Part shown: piece by piece, positions 1-9,742 of the stretch
How the letters are laid out: each line of letters opens with the position of its first letter
Position numbering within the stretch: position 1 is the stretch's first letter
NCBI GenBank assembly: GCA_020137815.1
Contig: CM035357.1
Location: 3,058,528 to 3,122,527, forward strand
Source: Hormiphora californensis
Taxonomy: Eukaryota > Ctenophora > Tentaculata > Cydippida > Pleurobrachiidae
Length of the DNA: 64,000 nt
Reading direction: 5' to 3'
Translations under genes and position numbers: made by a program
The notes under the pieces: model-generated
What the model was told of the DNA's origin: nothing
Seen by the model: the letters and a program-made list of their open reading frames with translations, nothing else
The model's database searches: none

Positions 1-618
1 GGTCCACTGTGGGGTATATTGCCTTTACACTTAGAATCAACTGCTGGGTCGCAGGTGCAACTTTTCCCCCCGAATAATTAGTATGATCAGATCCATAACT
101 GCTAAATATTGACTAAATTGACTAAATTGACTAAATCCTTGACTCCCTCGCTAACACCGTGCTCTCAGGAGTTGTAAGAGGTTCATAATATTGGTTTAAA
201 ACGAAATTCAAGAGGAGAAATAATTTGTGGATTTCTTGAGGATCTGTGGACGATCTTTTTGTCTCAGCGAACTAGGTAAGAATCACTCTAGGGGGGTCTT
301 GATATCATTATCAATCGTTTCCTTGCTACACTACACGAAGGTCCACTGTGGGGGTATATTGCCTTTACACTTAGAATCAACTGCTGGGTCGCAGGTGCAA
401 CTTTTCCCCCCGAATAAGTAGTATGATCAGATCCATAACTGCTAAATATTTTTCTAAATCCTTGACTCCTTCGCTAACACCGTGCTCTCAGGAGTTATAA
501 GAGGATCATAATATTGGTATAAAACGAGATCAAGAGGAGAAATAGTTTGTGGATTTCTTGAGGATCTGTGGACGATCTTTTTATCTCAGCGAACTAGGTA
601 AGAATCACTCTAGGGGGG
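1..618. repeat. Tandem duplication, about 340-bp period
   Basis: The block starting GGTCCACTGTGGGG at 1 recurs at about 339. The block ending GAATCACTCTAGGGGGG near 297 recurs near 617. The copies differ by small indels and a few substitutions. No protein is supported in either copy. Confidence 0.85.
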
Positions 619-1940
619 TTGTTCGGACGGATTCTGGTGGTGTATCACGTAGTATCTCAGATTGAGCTATTGAGATTAGCTGCGCATGTCACAAACATGG
701 AGCTTACTCGACTCGAACTAGCACCCCATATATAATTTCATAATTTTTGGGTCTCGAGAACCAAGTATGATGGGATCGGGTCCGCATTGCCATGGGATGG
801 GCGCTTGCGTATCGGGCGGTGGGGGGATCCGCTGTACTCACTCACATGACCCTGCGTTGTACGGAGCGCAATGTATTGCATTGCAGCTTCGGATGGTCCG
901 GTGCTTGGTGGTAACCAGCCTAGAGAGCCAAGCACCGCAAGAACGGCCATCCTTAGTGGATCCGGTTACCAATGGGTAGCAACTCAGGGGTGGGAGTGGC
1001 TGGGCGGGACTCCTCGCCTGCGGTGGCGCTTGTGTTCAGCTTTTTTCGTGGCAATATGGATTGATTCAGTAGTATTGGAAAAATGTCTGTTATGATGAGG
1101 ATTTGATAATCCAAAGTAGCAAAGTTAAATATTTTGGGAATAGCATCAGTTATAGAAGGAGGGTATGAAAATTTTGCCCAGGTCGAGATCCAGAGTAGTA
1201 GAGGATAGAGAGAGATGGATGCACTCATAGAAGTTGAGAGATCAGAGAGAGATCCAGCCGAGCATTGACATACTGTGGGGATGGAGCAGCATTAGTAAAT
1301 ACACGTAGTAGCACTCAGAGCAACGGGATAGTGGGGAACGGTTAAGCAAGGGAGAGAGCTTGAATAATAGAACGAAATATTTTGGTGGATCATTACAACA
1401 GAATTATATCTTTATGAGACTCATATTAAGCTGGACAACCAAACATTCGCCTTGTGTTCAATTTTTGGTCGTTGCCCGACAGGTCTCTTTCCAACTTGCA
1501 CTCTATCTCCTTTGGTGCCGCCCACTTCCGATCCCACTGGCTGCCAAACAATACCCCATTGAGGGTCTTTGTCGGTACAAGATTCGGCTAGGGTACTAAT
1601 CAGTAGGACTGCACCCATACAATACGTACTTTGACCTTGGGTGTCTTTCCACGGGGAGATCCCGTCTTAGGGGTTCGTCTATATAAAATGGGAAAGACTG
1701 GTATGGCTGGATGGACGTTTAGTTCTAACCCAAGGGACATGACTTTCATATCGAATTTTTGCACTCACACAAACTTAACTCTAGGCCGAATAGCACACTC
1801 TGTGTGCGAATGCAGAGGTCCAGCTTTAAAGGTTAAAATAATATGTATATTATGCCAAAAACTAACAGAAATTAGTTTACTGGAAAGGTGACCACTTTTG
1901 TTGTCAAACTGACACCCTTACCCTCTCCGGGTTTCATCAT
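619..1940. other. No gene recognised
   Basis: ORFs of 60-90 codons overlap on both strands with no recognisable domain or splice-site pattern. I see no gene here. The stretch may be old repeat sequence. Confidence 0.5.
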
Positions 1941-1950
1941 TATCTTTCCC

Positions 1951-2029
1951 TTTCTGATTTCTCTCTGATTTCTCTCTGATTTCTCTCTGATTTCTCTCTC
2001 TCTCGCTCTCGCTCTCGCTCTCGCTCTCG

Positions 2030-2102
<73 letters not shown>

Positions 2103-2262
2103 AAGGCGCGGTCTGCAGTCCGTTAGCCTGATGTCGCTACGACCGAAGAATCTCCAAGGTGACTCTCTCTCTCTCTCTCTCTCCCTCCCTCTCTCTGAGG
2201 GCCCGGAGGGCCTGTGGAGAAAAGGTAGGTAGAACAATGTACATATAGGGCTAAGTTGAACA

Positions 2263-2294
<32 letters not shown>

Positions 2295-2345
2295 CCCCTC
2301 TCGCTCTCTCCCTCTCTTCCTCTCTCTTCTTCTCTCTCCCTCTCT
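1951..2345. repeat. CT microsatellite cluster
   Basis: A short TCTCTCTGATT tandem runs into (CTCTCG)n and then about 60 bp of pure CT at 2040-2099. Further CT tracts lie at 2163-2183 and 2268-2345. Arg/Glu-rich or Ser/Leu-rich ORFs across it are artefacts of the repeat. Confidence 0.95.
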
Positions 2346-2616
2346 TACACACAATTAACCCGGGTCGGGCAAAAATTTCAGTTTGACAACAAAAGTGGTC
2401 ACCTTTCCAGACCACTAATTTCGTTAAGTTTTTTGGCATAAAGGGAAGTAATTTTGATATCTCCTTCTGGTGATCAACACACACGCCCTCTGTACAATAG
2501 TTTAATGGGGAATCCCACACATACACGGGCAGAACTCGGTTAAGGAGAGATTAATTAGTATTCTGAATAATGAGTTCAGAGCAAGAATTAAATAGGGAAG
2601 AAAATCGAAAAATACT

Positions 2617-2692
2617 GGGTTTGACCGGGAATTGAACCAGGGACCTCCAGAGAGACATGCTCGGAGCTATAAACCACTAAGCTACCAAACCC
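2617..2692 (-). tRNA. tRNA-like sequence (pseudogene or SINE head)
   Basis: On the minus strand there is an acceptor-like stem (GGTTTGG with TCAAACC), an A-box TAGCTTAGTGG and a B-box GGTTCAATTCCC. The D, anticodon and T stems each carry about one mismatch. The triplet at the anticodon position would be TGT, but the loop lacks T33. A decayed tRNA or tRNA-derived SINE head fits better than a working tRNA. Confidence 0.45.
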
Positions 2693-2896
2693 TATACCCC
2701 ATTGTTACTGATTCAGTTGCCATGGCAACCGTGTTATTGACGTTGTAAGAGGTGAAAAGAACCACCCGGCGTCTATATTATAATTTTGAAATGTCACGTC
2801 GAAGTGACCGTTCGTTGAGTGGTATCTAAGTGACAGACTGCTCCTTCATAAAACACTTTATATGCTCAAAGCTGTAAAGCACCCGAGTGGGTAACG
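2693..2896. repeat. Dispersed repeat copy with a perfect X-box palindrome
   Basis: Contains GTTGCCATGGCAAC, then AACCGTGTTATTGAC, and later CTCCTTCATAAAACAC and AAAGCTGTAAAG. The same parts occur in inverted orientation at 34693-34910, and CTGCTCCTTCATAAAAC recurs near 20070. It looks like a multi-copy interspersed element. Confidence 0.65.
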
Positions 2897-3330
2897 CTGG
2901 CAAGGGATCTCATTGATTTTTTTGGACTAAAACGACACGAAAATTGATTAAAAAACTTTGTCTGCAATCGCTGTCTTCACTCTAAAATATAAACAACATC
3001 CGAAAAATAAACTTTAATTTCATGTGTGCTCACAAGTTCATTATAAAACGAGTTAAACCGTTCATTAGCGCTTGCTATATCATCTCTTGTCTGCTGCTGA
3101 TTGAGGAAAGTATGAACATGCGGTATCTCATTGTCAAAACTTTCCCATAATTCTCGATTATATTCAGCATCATCTTCATCATCTGACCAATCAGACCAGT
3201 TTTCTGCAATGAAGTTTCCTGGAATTATATCATCTTTTTTGTCTTCAGCCCTGGAACTATCAGTTGTAGACGATGGGTGGGACATAATGTTAGTATTGTA
3301 CACTTTTTGCATTGGAACTTCTCAGATATG
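2897..3330 (+). repeat. Left inverted terminal region of the Polinton
   Basis: The outer about 200 bp, reverse-complemented, matches 16345-16558: TTTAACTCGTTTTATAATG, GAGTGAAGACAGCGATT and ATCAATGAGATCCCTTGCC are shared. The left copy is longer and holds the complete acidic 111-codon ORF. The right copy has lost most of that ORF by internal deletion. Confidence 0.75.
2977..3312 (-). CDS. Acidic 111-aa protein encoded in the Polinton terminal repeat
   Basis: Open from a true ATG. The centre is strongly acidic (NWSDWSDDEDDAEY) and the C-terminus mixed (FSDVVYILE). No transmembrane segment and no family recognised. It lies in the inverted terminal region, so its C-terminal half recurs at about 16345-16500 on the other strand, where it is truncated. 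Terminal placement and charge would suit a small regulatory or DNA-mimic protein, but that is a guess. Confidence 0.55.
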   Translation of the reverse strand: MQKVYNTNIMSHPSSTTDSSRAEDKKDDIIPGNFIAENWSDWSDDEDDAEYNRELWESFDNEIPHVHTFLNQQQTRDDIASANERFNSFYNELVSTHEIKVYFSDVVYILE

Positions 3331-3589
3331 AATTTATCTGCTTTATCGACTCTTCTGATTTTCTGATTTTCTAATCCTTTGACGATGGACTTTGGCATTT
3401 TATAAAACGAGTAGTTATGAATTGTTTTAATGGCCTTTTTATATCATGTATTCCATGTTCACGTGTACGACGCGTTACTCTATTGTATCGCGTTACTATA
3501 ATCACATGACATCATATGACATCACGTGAAAATATTAGTATTTCCCTGACACGATGTTTAGACATGATATAATACATAATTCCATAGTT

Positions 3590-3850
3590 ATTCGGGGTCT
3601 GGCAAGCCCCCTCCCCCGGCCCGAATGTTTAAAACCAAACTCGACCCATCCCCGCTAAAAACGACGGGGTCGAGCCGACAGGCCCTTGAAATTACATGTA
3701 ATTAAAGGGTCTAAATGACCCCAAATGATAATTTAAGCATGTTTCGACATATTTTGAGGTCCTGAGACCAGCGAATGGCTAAATTTAATCCGGTTTCGGC
3801 TGACATAAAAACTTTACGTTTTGGTCGAGTTAAAATTAAATATGAAATCA
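3590..3850. repeat. Dispersed repeat, copy 1
   Basis: Holds GTCTGGCAAGCCCCC, CGACCCATCCCC, CGAGCCGACAGGCC, TACATGTAATTAAAGGGTC and GGTTTCGGCTGAC. The same series appears at 56820-56926, 58311-58460 and 58750-58925, and starts at 63945. It lies between the terminal region and the first pX gene. No coding capacity was recognised. Confidence 0.7.
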
Positions 3851-4124
3851 TAGGTCATGTGTTATAACACACGTGCCATTGGCTACTATAATTGTGACGG
3901 CACAGGTTATCGTGCGTTATAACCACACATTATATTCACAGGTTTTCACGCGTTATTGTGGGTTATAAAACAATTCCTTGGTTCCGGTACTGCTCATTTA
4001 GCGATGAAGCGCTCACAGTCAAGACATCGATTCGTATCTTGATTTACAATTAGGGACCTAAAGGGAGAGTTAATTAAGTTTTCTTCATATCGAGATATTG
4101 TGTTAACATTACATATTCGTGGAG

Positions 4125-4133
4125 TATAAAAGG
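4125..4133 (+). promoter_or_regulatory. TATA box of pX-like gene, copy A
   Basis: TATAAAAGG lies 42 nt upstream of the ATG at 4167. The same box is kept at 15224-15232 in copy B. Confidence 0.65.
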
Positions 4134-4166
4134 ATTTATTTGTAAAATAATTCATTTTCTTTAACT

Positions 4167-4484
4167 ATGGAAGTTGTTTCACTTAGTAACACGCCTTCTT
4201 ACCGTCGTATGATTTTACAACACGGGAAAGGATTAGATAAAGAAGGTTATTACGTGTACGATCAAAATGGTGAAGGAGTGGGTGCAGTATTTTCGTCAAT
4301 TTTACGTGGCGCTGTCCCTATACTTGCTCCTTTAGCAGCCGAGGGAGTGAAAAATATCGCCGACACAGTAGCCAAAAAAGCTATAAAAAGGGCAAGACGG
4401 ACAAAATCACCTAATCATTCTTCTGAAAAACGTCAAACAAGTAAGAATAAGAGAGCTGCAGGAAGCCGTAAAGCGAGAGTATGA
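4167..4484 (+). CDS. pX/core-like small basic protein, Polinton
   Basis: A 105-residue protein. The middle is hydrophobic or amphipathic (GAVPILAPLAAEGVK) and the C-terminal half very basic (AKKAIKRARRTK). A short hydrophobic or glycine-containing stretch followed by a basic tail is typical of the adenovirus pX/core-like proteins of Polintons and adintoviruses, which bind DNA or membranes in the virion. Its stop codon overlaps the ATG of the capsid-like frame (ATGA at 4481), so the two are translationally adjacent. Intact here; the copy at 15266 is frameshifted. The name rests on composition and context, not alignment. Confidence 0.55.
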   Translation: MEVVSLSNTPSYRRMILQHGKGLDKEGYYVYDQNGEGVGAVFSSILRGAVPILAPLAAEGVKNIADTVAKKAIKRARRTKSPNHSSEKRQTSKNKRAAGSRKARV

Positions 4485-5881
4485 GGACTTTTAAGAATCT
4501 ACCTGAAGCAATCTCAACAGACCTTCTGCTTTGGCAGAAACCGTCAACCAATAATAGGTTGATAACACCTATGAACTTAGGTCTATCCAAGGGAACTTTT
4601 TCCGGAAATGCTCCAGCAAGTTTCACAGTTCCTCCCCAACCACAGGGGATGCTTCAGGGTAGATATTGTTACAAAATTCGAAATACATAAAGGCACCGTA
4701 AAAGCTCCATCACTGAAAATGTTTCCATTATTAACACTTTTAATTCTCTCTGGGGATTGGTCGAAGTTAAGGTGTCCGATCGAGTAGACATTTGCAGAGC
4801 ATGAGAACAGTTATGCAGTACATGTCTTATTTGATATTGTTTTAATACAGACCCGAATCGACTGATAATCTAAGGAAAGATCAGATCTTGTCATGGACTC
4901 CGGCATCTCAAAAAGAGACGCAAATGATGGACATTTTGCCGGTATTAGCAGAGATATGGGATTAATTATGATGATCTAGATATTTACATCATGCAGTAAA
5001 GAGCTGCTGCTGGCCAAACAGAACAAAAGGCGAAGATCGCAAGATATAGTGAAAACGTATCTGGCATCAAAAGAAAAGGGCAACTTTTGAGGAAACTACA
5101 GTGGTCAGCAACACTCCTTGCCCTCCTTTTTCAACACCCCAAGGTTTTACCGCCAAATATGAGTATTAATATCAGCCTAACAAGAATCTTGACAGTTTTT
5201 AATTCGGCAAATATAGATACGGATGATTATTCGGTAAAATACCGACGTTCACCTAATTGCCTCGATATCTCCGTCCATCGAATGTATTTTTGAATCTTGT
5301 CGAGGAGCGTTAGCAATGAAGCAGCACCTTATACATTTCTAAACCGGAGATTATGTCACGCCTGTGGCACACAGGGTCGCATATTCGCCTAAATACCTGT
5401 TTCCTGATAATAAATACCACATCAGCATTCTTTTGCCTGCAGTTTACCAGAAGATTTTGAGGGACGCTTTAAAGGGAACCCATTTGCGTTTTTACCCATG
5501 GAACGTTTCCAAATTCATCTTGATGGGAAACCATATTTTGCTGACCCTATTACTACTGAAACTTATGAATCTAATGGTAAAACTATATTCGATAAAAGTG
5601 GATCATTTTTACGACAGCTTTATGCGAGTATTGGTAAAAGTGAACGGGGAACCTGTTAATCAACTCTCTAAATTTCAACAAACTTCATGGTTGGGTGTTC
5701 TTTCCAGCCCGGAAGAAATGGGGAATCCATGCATGGTTATCTATCACCTCAAATGGTTAGTTCGACTAGTTTGGAAATTGACACGAAAAAAACCTATAAA
5801 AGTGATATAGTTCTAATCATATATGCGGTTTACGATCGTTTGGTCAAAATCCATGGTGATAGATCTATTGATATTGTGTGA
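4481..5881 (+). pseudogene. Polinton capsid (hexon-like) gene, frameshifted
   Basis: Coding sequence is spread over all three plus frames, so several indels have broken one gene of about 450 codons. The 5' part begins MRTFKNLPEA. The middle has LDGKPYFADP. The end has SLEIDTKKTYKSDI followed by a Tyr/Asp-rich strand and stop. Position after pX and before the protease, and the C-terminal pattern, fit the double jelly-roll major capsid protein of Polintons; I cannot exclude the smaller penton. The 5' half is duplicated at 15578-16345. Confidence 0.6.
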
Positions 5882-5904
5882 AATGAACAGTCGTCTCTTA
5901 ATCA

Positions 5905-6284
5905 GTTTTTAAAAACAATGACTATACCAAAAGGTATTTTCTAGGGACTTATCCAGCCTGTAAGGCACTGCATCTAGAAAGAAAGTTGTTGTTTCATAAC
6001 AAATACAGATGAACATGATAAACCAGGAAACATTGGGTGGTGCATGTTTGTCAGGGGTAAAGAAGTTACGTTTTTTGACTCATTTGGTCGCTCCCCGTTT
6101 AACAGTGCGTTCCCGCATGATTTTGTGGATTTTTCAGAGAAATTTAAAAAGTGTAAATTTGTTTCTAACCCAGTACAGACCCGGTTCCCGTGGTGTGGGT
6201 TACATTTATTCATTTTATTTTCATGATATGTGCAGGTCTAGATGTGGGGGATTTTTTGAAATTATAAAACAAGTAATATTATAG
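5905..6284 (+). pseudogene. Adenain-like cysteine protease, frameshifted
   Basis: One frame reads FVRGKEVTFFDSFGRSPFN and continues FPHDFVDFSEKF, the family's D-S-F-G region. Further on, the catalytic Cys region is seen as CGLH in one frame and RCGGFFEI in another. The catalytic His-Trp is split by an indel near 6035. Adenovirus-type (C5) proteases mature capsid proteins. It directly follows the capsid gene, as in other Polintons. Confidence 0.7.
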
Positions 6285-6357
6285 TATTTAATCAAATTCA
6301 AACTAACAATCGTTTTACAATTCTAACCCATTGACTTTCAAAAATTGAATAACACGC

Positions 6358-6576
6358 TCATACTTGGTTAAAACTTTCTCTTCTTCGTGTCCTATAATTG
6401 TCTGAAAGGTATGCTAGATCACTCACCATGTGGTGAATATTTTGTCCATTCCCAATAAGAAACAATCGGTACAAGCATTGATCACGGATCCGTACCGGTA
6501 GAAGGGTGTACATTTTGCCGGGATATAATTTCCTTACTTTTCCCATTATCATGGGAACCAGAATATAACGACTCAT
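6358..6576 (-). CDS. Unrecognised Polinton ORF
   Basis: Opens at an ATG (MSRYILVPMIMGKVRKLYPG) and runs 72 codons to a stop close to the end of the protease gene, tail to tail. TATAAAAG lies on the same strand about 65 nt upstream (6635-6642). The protein is basic with no known motif. The frame is open well upstream of the ATG, so it may be the 3' part of a longer broken gene. Confidence 0.4.
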   Translation of the reverse strand: MSRYILVPMIMGKVRKLYPGKMYTLLPVRIRDQCLYRLFLIGNGQNIHHMVSDLAYLSDNYRTRRRESFNQV

Positions 6577-6904
6577 TTTGCAAAACTTTCCGGGATGATT
6601 TTCCGCCACTAGTTTATTATTTTTAATGATAACGTCTTTTATACCGCTCGGTCTAACAACATTTTTGGAAATAGATTTTCATACCAAGTTTCAACGCTTT
6701 CTACCTTTCACACGCATCAACGTGAAAAAATCAGATGGCACCCTGAACTAGGCTTTTCGTTTTGACGGAGTAGTTTCCAGCTACTGTTTTAGGATAAACC
6801 GATGTTTTCTTAGAGATATACGCTTACCCATGGATCCCAAAATCTGTATCACAAGTCAATTCTTTTGGTAGTAGTGGGCGAAAAACTTAACAAAACAAAT
6901 CCTC

Positions 6905-7420
6905 GTGGTTATCTGACGCCCTTTTTATACGCTTCCAAAATCCTATTGACATTTTCCCAACAAAACCTGTCTAGCCAGAGTGTTGATTTGACGAAAATTC
7001 TGTGATTTTGAAAGAGAACATAATAGTGGGCGTTTGGCTGACATAGTTCGAAACGTTTCACAATTCGGGAATAGATTTTGGGTGATGAAAAACAAGCGAT
7101 CTTTCTATGGTGGGACCCCATGATAAACGCAGAAGCAACTTCTTTGTTTAGACTAAGCAACAATCATCTATGACAGCATACTCGGTTTGCTAGTGTCGAC
7201 CTGGCAAAATCTAAACCCTCTATAAACAAATTTCGGGTGCTCGCTCATAAGGGCTGCTCGACTGAATACATGTAAAATATTCGGTCAGGGAATGGCTCAA
7301 TTAGTCTTTCCCTAATCACACGTAAAATGAATTGAGTCTTTCCTGCTCCGGTTTGTCCATAAACTATGGTATTGTGGTTTGCTAAAAACTTGATAGGCAT
7401 CTAAAAAACTTCTTGATGAT
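6905..7420 (-). pseudogene. Packaging ATPase (A32/FtsK-HerA type), frameshifted
   Basis: The minus strand has a Walker A motif GQTGAGKT near 7350, preceded by TIVY and followed by QFILRVIRERLIEPFP. Further along are SLNKEVASAFIMGSHHRKIA and TQNLF, the conserved polar sensor of this family, in shifted frames. This ATPase pumps the genome into capsids. At least two frame changes separate the motifs. Confidence 0.75.
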
Positions 7421-7508
7421 CTACCCAACTGTTGGCTGCGTCAGTGTATCCTTGCCCACTTCACTAATACTGTAGCTTCCTCTCACTTTCTCTTTCCCCG
7501 ACAATTTT

Positions 7509-8421
7509 TTAAACTGGATAGATGCTGCTTGATGTATTCACTTTCTGGACCTCTACTTCATAGAAACTTCCCTTTAATACCTCGCCGTTATAATCTTTTA
7601 TACTATACGTGACTGGGTCTGTGTTTTTAACTTTGCTGATATTAAAAATTTCGTACTGCCATGTCTGCTCAGAACCCTTTTCAAATGGATTTTTCAGGCG
7701 AGTTATCTGACACATCGCCTACTGCAAGCTTAGGAGGTCGTTTTTTAGACGTGGGGGTAAGTATTTTGCGAACTTTTTCTTCTCATTTTCCTGGTCACGT
7801 CCACAGTCTCATTTAATGGATCTATGATAACTATTTTGTACCCATTCACCAAATCATCTAGTAATCGACCCCAACGAGGTTACCCAAAGCAGTGAAGGCT
7901 CTTAACATACGCATACGTAACGTTCTGTTCACTCTTTCAACCATCGCACATTTGCGATCCGACGAAACTGAATAATGGTCCACACCATTAGCTGCTAAAA
8001 AACGTTGGAACTTTTTGTTCAAAAATTCACCTCCCATATCTGTCTCAAACTTTTGGGGCTTATGTGTTTCAATCAGTGATTTCAACGCGTTATAGACACT
8101 ATTACCAGTCTTGTTTTTTAGTTTAAAGGCCCATAGACGCTTAGAAAATGTGTCAATCACAGTAATAATCCACTTGAATCCGTCATTTACAGCAGAGTCT
8201 GAGCTCATATCAACCAAGTCCGCTTGAAAATGATAACCAATTCCCCGCGAATAGATTCTCCTAAAACGACGAGGCTTTTGTGTAGGTTTATGTAATGTGT
8301 ATGCGTCATTCCCTTCTAGAAACTTAGTTACATCAGAAAGTTTTCCTTTTCCAAGTGCCCGGTGAAAGGCAGCCTTCCCAGTAAAGGCTCCAGGAAATTT
8401 AGGGTCTGTATAAGAATCCAT
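7509..8421 (-). pseudogene. Polinton integrase (retroviral type), one break
   Basis: The start is placed at the ATG giving MDSYTDPKFPGAFTG, the usual Polinton integrase N-terminus. The DDE core is complete in the long frame: D in QADLVDMS, D in ETDMGGEF, E in AMVERVNRTLR. A frame break lies between about 7858 and 7715. The C-terminal SH3-like domain continues in another frame (GSEQTWQYEIFNISKV, then GEVLKGSFYEVEVQKV). It inserts the element DNA. It shares an upstream region with the divergent zinc-finger gene at 8479. Confidence 0.85.
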
Positions 8422-8445
8422 ATAAAAAGCAGCTCTCTGCGAGGG

Positions 8446-8454
8446 TATAAATAG
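8446..8454 (+). promoter_or_regulatory. TATA box of zinc-finger gene
   Basis: TATAAATAG is 33 nt upstream of the ATG at 8479. It lies between the integrase start (8421, minus) and the zinc-finger ORF (plus). Its complement TATTTATA could serve the integrase. Confidence 0.6.
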
Positions 8455-8478
8455 GTTTTCTCCCGAATTTACCGAAAA

Positions 8479-9069
8479 ATGGAGTGCAAATTTTGTAAAA
8501 AATCTTTCGAAAATTGGACGTCTTTGCTTCAACACGAAGAACAATGCAAGAAGACAGAATCTACAAAAGAGGAGGTAACCAAACCACAGACATCTAAATC
8601 ACAGACTAAATTTGAAAGGTTATACAAAAACAAACTGAGGGATTGTCAGAGAATCAGTCAAGAAAGTCAGAAAAAGATCAAGATTTTAAACGACCAGTTA
8701 AAAGAGCTGAAAATTAATTTTGATGACCCTAAATTCAATGCTTTTTCCAACCGTGTCGTAAATAGTGAAACGGTGAATGATTACTTCCGGATTTGCGAAC
8801 TTGTGTCTGGAGGACAAGTGGCTAGGGTAACGAAAAAGTTACTTACTTCCTTCCAAAAACTGATAGTAGGTCTGAGTTATGGAGTTGTCCCCATATCTGT
8901 ATCACAGCGTCTACATTTGACCAGTGAAGATCGGAATTTTATCGCCAAGATTGAAGATATCCCGCTCACCAAGGTTAAGAGTCTGGTCCTGAAACACCGA
9001 AAATCTTTTGTAAACATAATTGATGTTTTAAGAGAGAGTATAATATTTTTGAAAAATGTCCTGAGCTAA
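8479..9069 (+). CDS. Polinton zinc-finger protein, unknown function
   Basis: Intact, 196 residues. The N-terminus has one zinc finger, C-x2-C-x12-H-x4-C (CKFCKKSFENWTSLLQHEEQ and then C). A charged coiled-coil-like segment follows (residues about 50-85, KKIKILNDQLKEL), then an alpha-helical C-terminal domain. It is one of few unbroken Polinton genes here, with its own TATA box and divergent from the integrase. It may bind DNA or act as a regulator; this is inference from the finger alone. Confidence 0.65.
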   Translation: MECKFCKKSFENWTSLLQHEEQCKKTESTKEEVTKPQTSKSQTKFERLYKNKLRDCQRISQESQKKIKILNDQLKELKINFDDPKFNAFSNRVVNSETVNDYFRICELVSGGQVARVTKKLLTSFQKLIVGLSYGVVPISVSQRLHLTSEDRNFIAKIEDIPLTKVKSLVLKHRKSFVNIIDVLRESIIFLKNVLS

Positions 9070-9147
9070 AACAAAAGAGAATTCCTAAAAACAAGAAATG
9101 AGCGAGTTTAAAAATACTGTGCGCTGATTGGTCAATGTATATACACA

Positions 9148-9155
9148 TATAAAAA
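9148..9155 (+). promoter_or_regulatory. TATA box of the 9185 ORF
   Basis: TATAAAAA is 37 nt upstream of the ATG at 9185. This spacing favours 9185 as the start over the in-frame upstream codon at 9128. Confidence 0.6.
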
Positions 9156-9184
9156 GGCCCCGACCGGCGTACCTTTTATTCGCA

Positions 9185-9601
9185 ATGTTGTTCCTGGAGA
9201 ATGTTTGGCTTGGTGTCCTCTGCGACCGACTTGTCCAAAATGCAAGGAAAGTTTCTGAAAAAGAATGCCCTGGTCATAAGGAAAAGTTCAACTCTCCGTT
9301 GCTACATCTATGTCACCAACTTTCATTGTATGAAAAACTCGTCAAATACTTCGAACCAGCTAAGGGGGACCTTTTCAAAAACTTGGAAAAAGAATACACG
9401 TCGATTGAACATGTTGTACCCCATTCCGACAAACCCGAAGAGGACAGAAAGTATTACCTTGAGTTTGGAAGGAACTTTCTGCTGAGTGTGACTCCAGACG
9501 CTGTGTACTTTGGCAGATATATCTCTGAGGAAAACGATCAAATCATTAGTTTGAAAAAGACTAATAAGCGTAAGAGAACCAAGAAAAATATATCACAATG
9601 A
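9185..9601 (+). CDS. Polinton ORF of 138 aa, unknown function
   Basis: Intact. It starts MLFLENVWLGVLCDRLVQNA. Cys and His residues cluster early (C at VLCDR, C and H in KECPGHKE, HLCH), which could bind zinc. The C-terminus is strongly basic (KKTNKRKRTKK), like a nuclear localisation signal. No family recognised. It lies between the zinc-finger gene and the end of the polymerase gene. Confidence 0.55.
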   Translation: MLFLENVWLGVLCDRLVQNARKVSEKECPGHKEKFNSPLLHLCHQLSLYEKLVKYFEPAKGDLFKNLEKEYTSIEHVVPHSDKPEEDRKYYLEFGRNFLLSVTPDAVYFGRYISEENDQIISLKKTNKRKRTKKNISQ

Positions 9602-9742
9602 TTTTATCTAAAAAGCATAATAATTGTATAATTTTTTTTAAATTTAAAATATCTCGTTTTGATTGTCTCTAAAAACCCCAAAACTGCATGAAGTCTGACC
9701 ACAGTATTAATCACACACATGAAGCCTGACGGTGATCTGTAC

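Larger units (their letters stand above)
4018..5240 (+). repeat. Direct repeat copy A (pX promoter to 5' capsid gene)
   Basis: Nearly identical to 15115-16345 in the same orientation, with scattered single-base indels. Homology starts just before TTACAATTAGGGACCTAAAG and ends after GATGATTATTCGGTAAAA. Copy A continues into the rest of the capsid gene; copy B jumps into the inverted terminal region. Confidence 0.9.

Noticed and set aside
738-1095. Overlapping ORFs of 70-75 codons on both strands
   Set aside because: No domain or splice context; overlapping in several frames, as expected by chance in a GC-rich patch.
1872-2354. 160-codon Arg/Glu-rich ORF
   Set aside because: Covers CT microsatellites only; no non-repeat domain.
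2617-2692. Functional tRNA-Thr
   Set aside because: Mismatches in three stems and no T33 make a working tRNA unlikely; kept only as a tRNA-like sequence.
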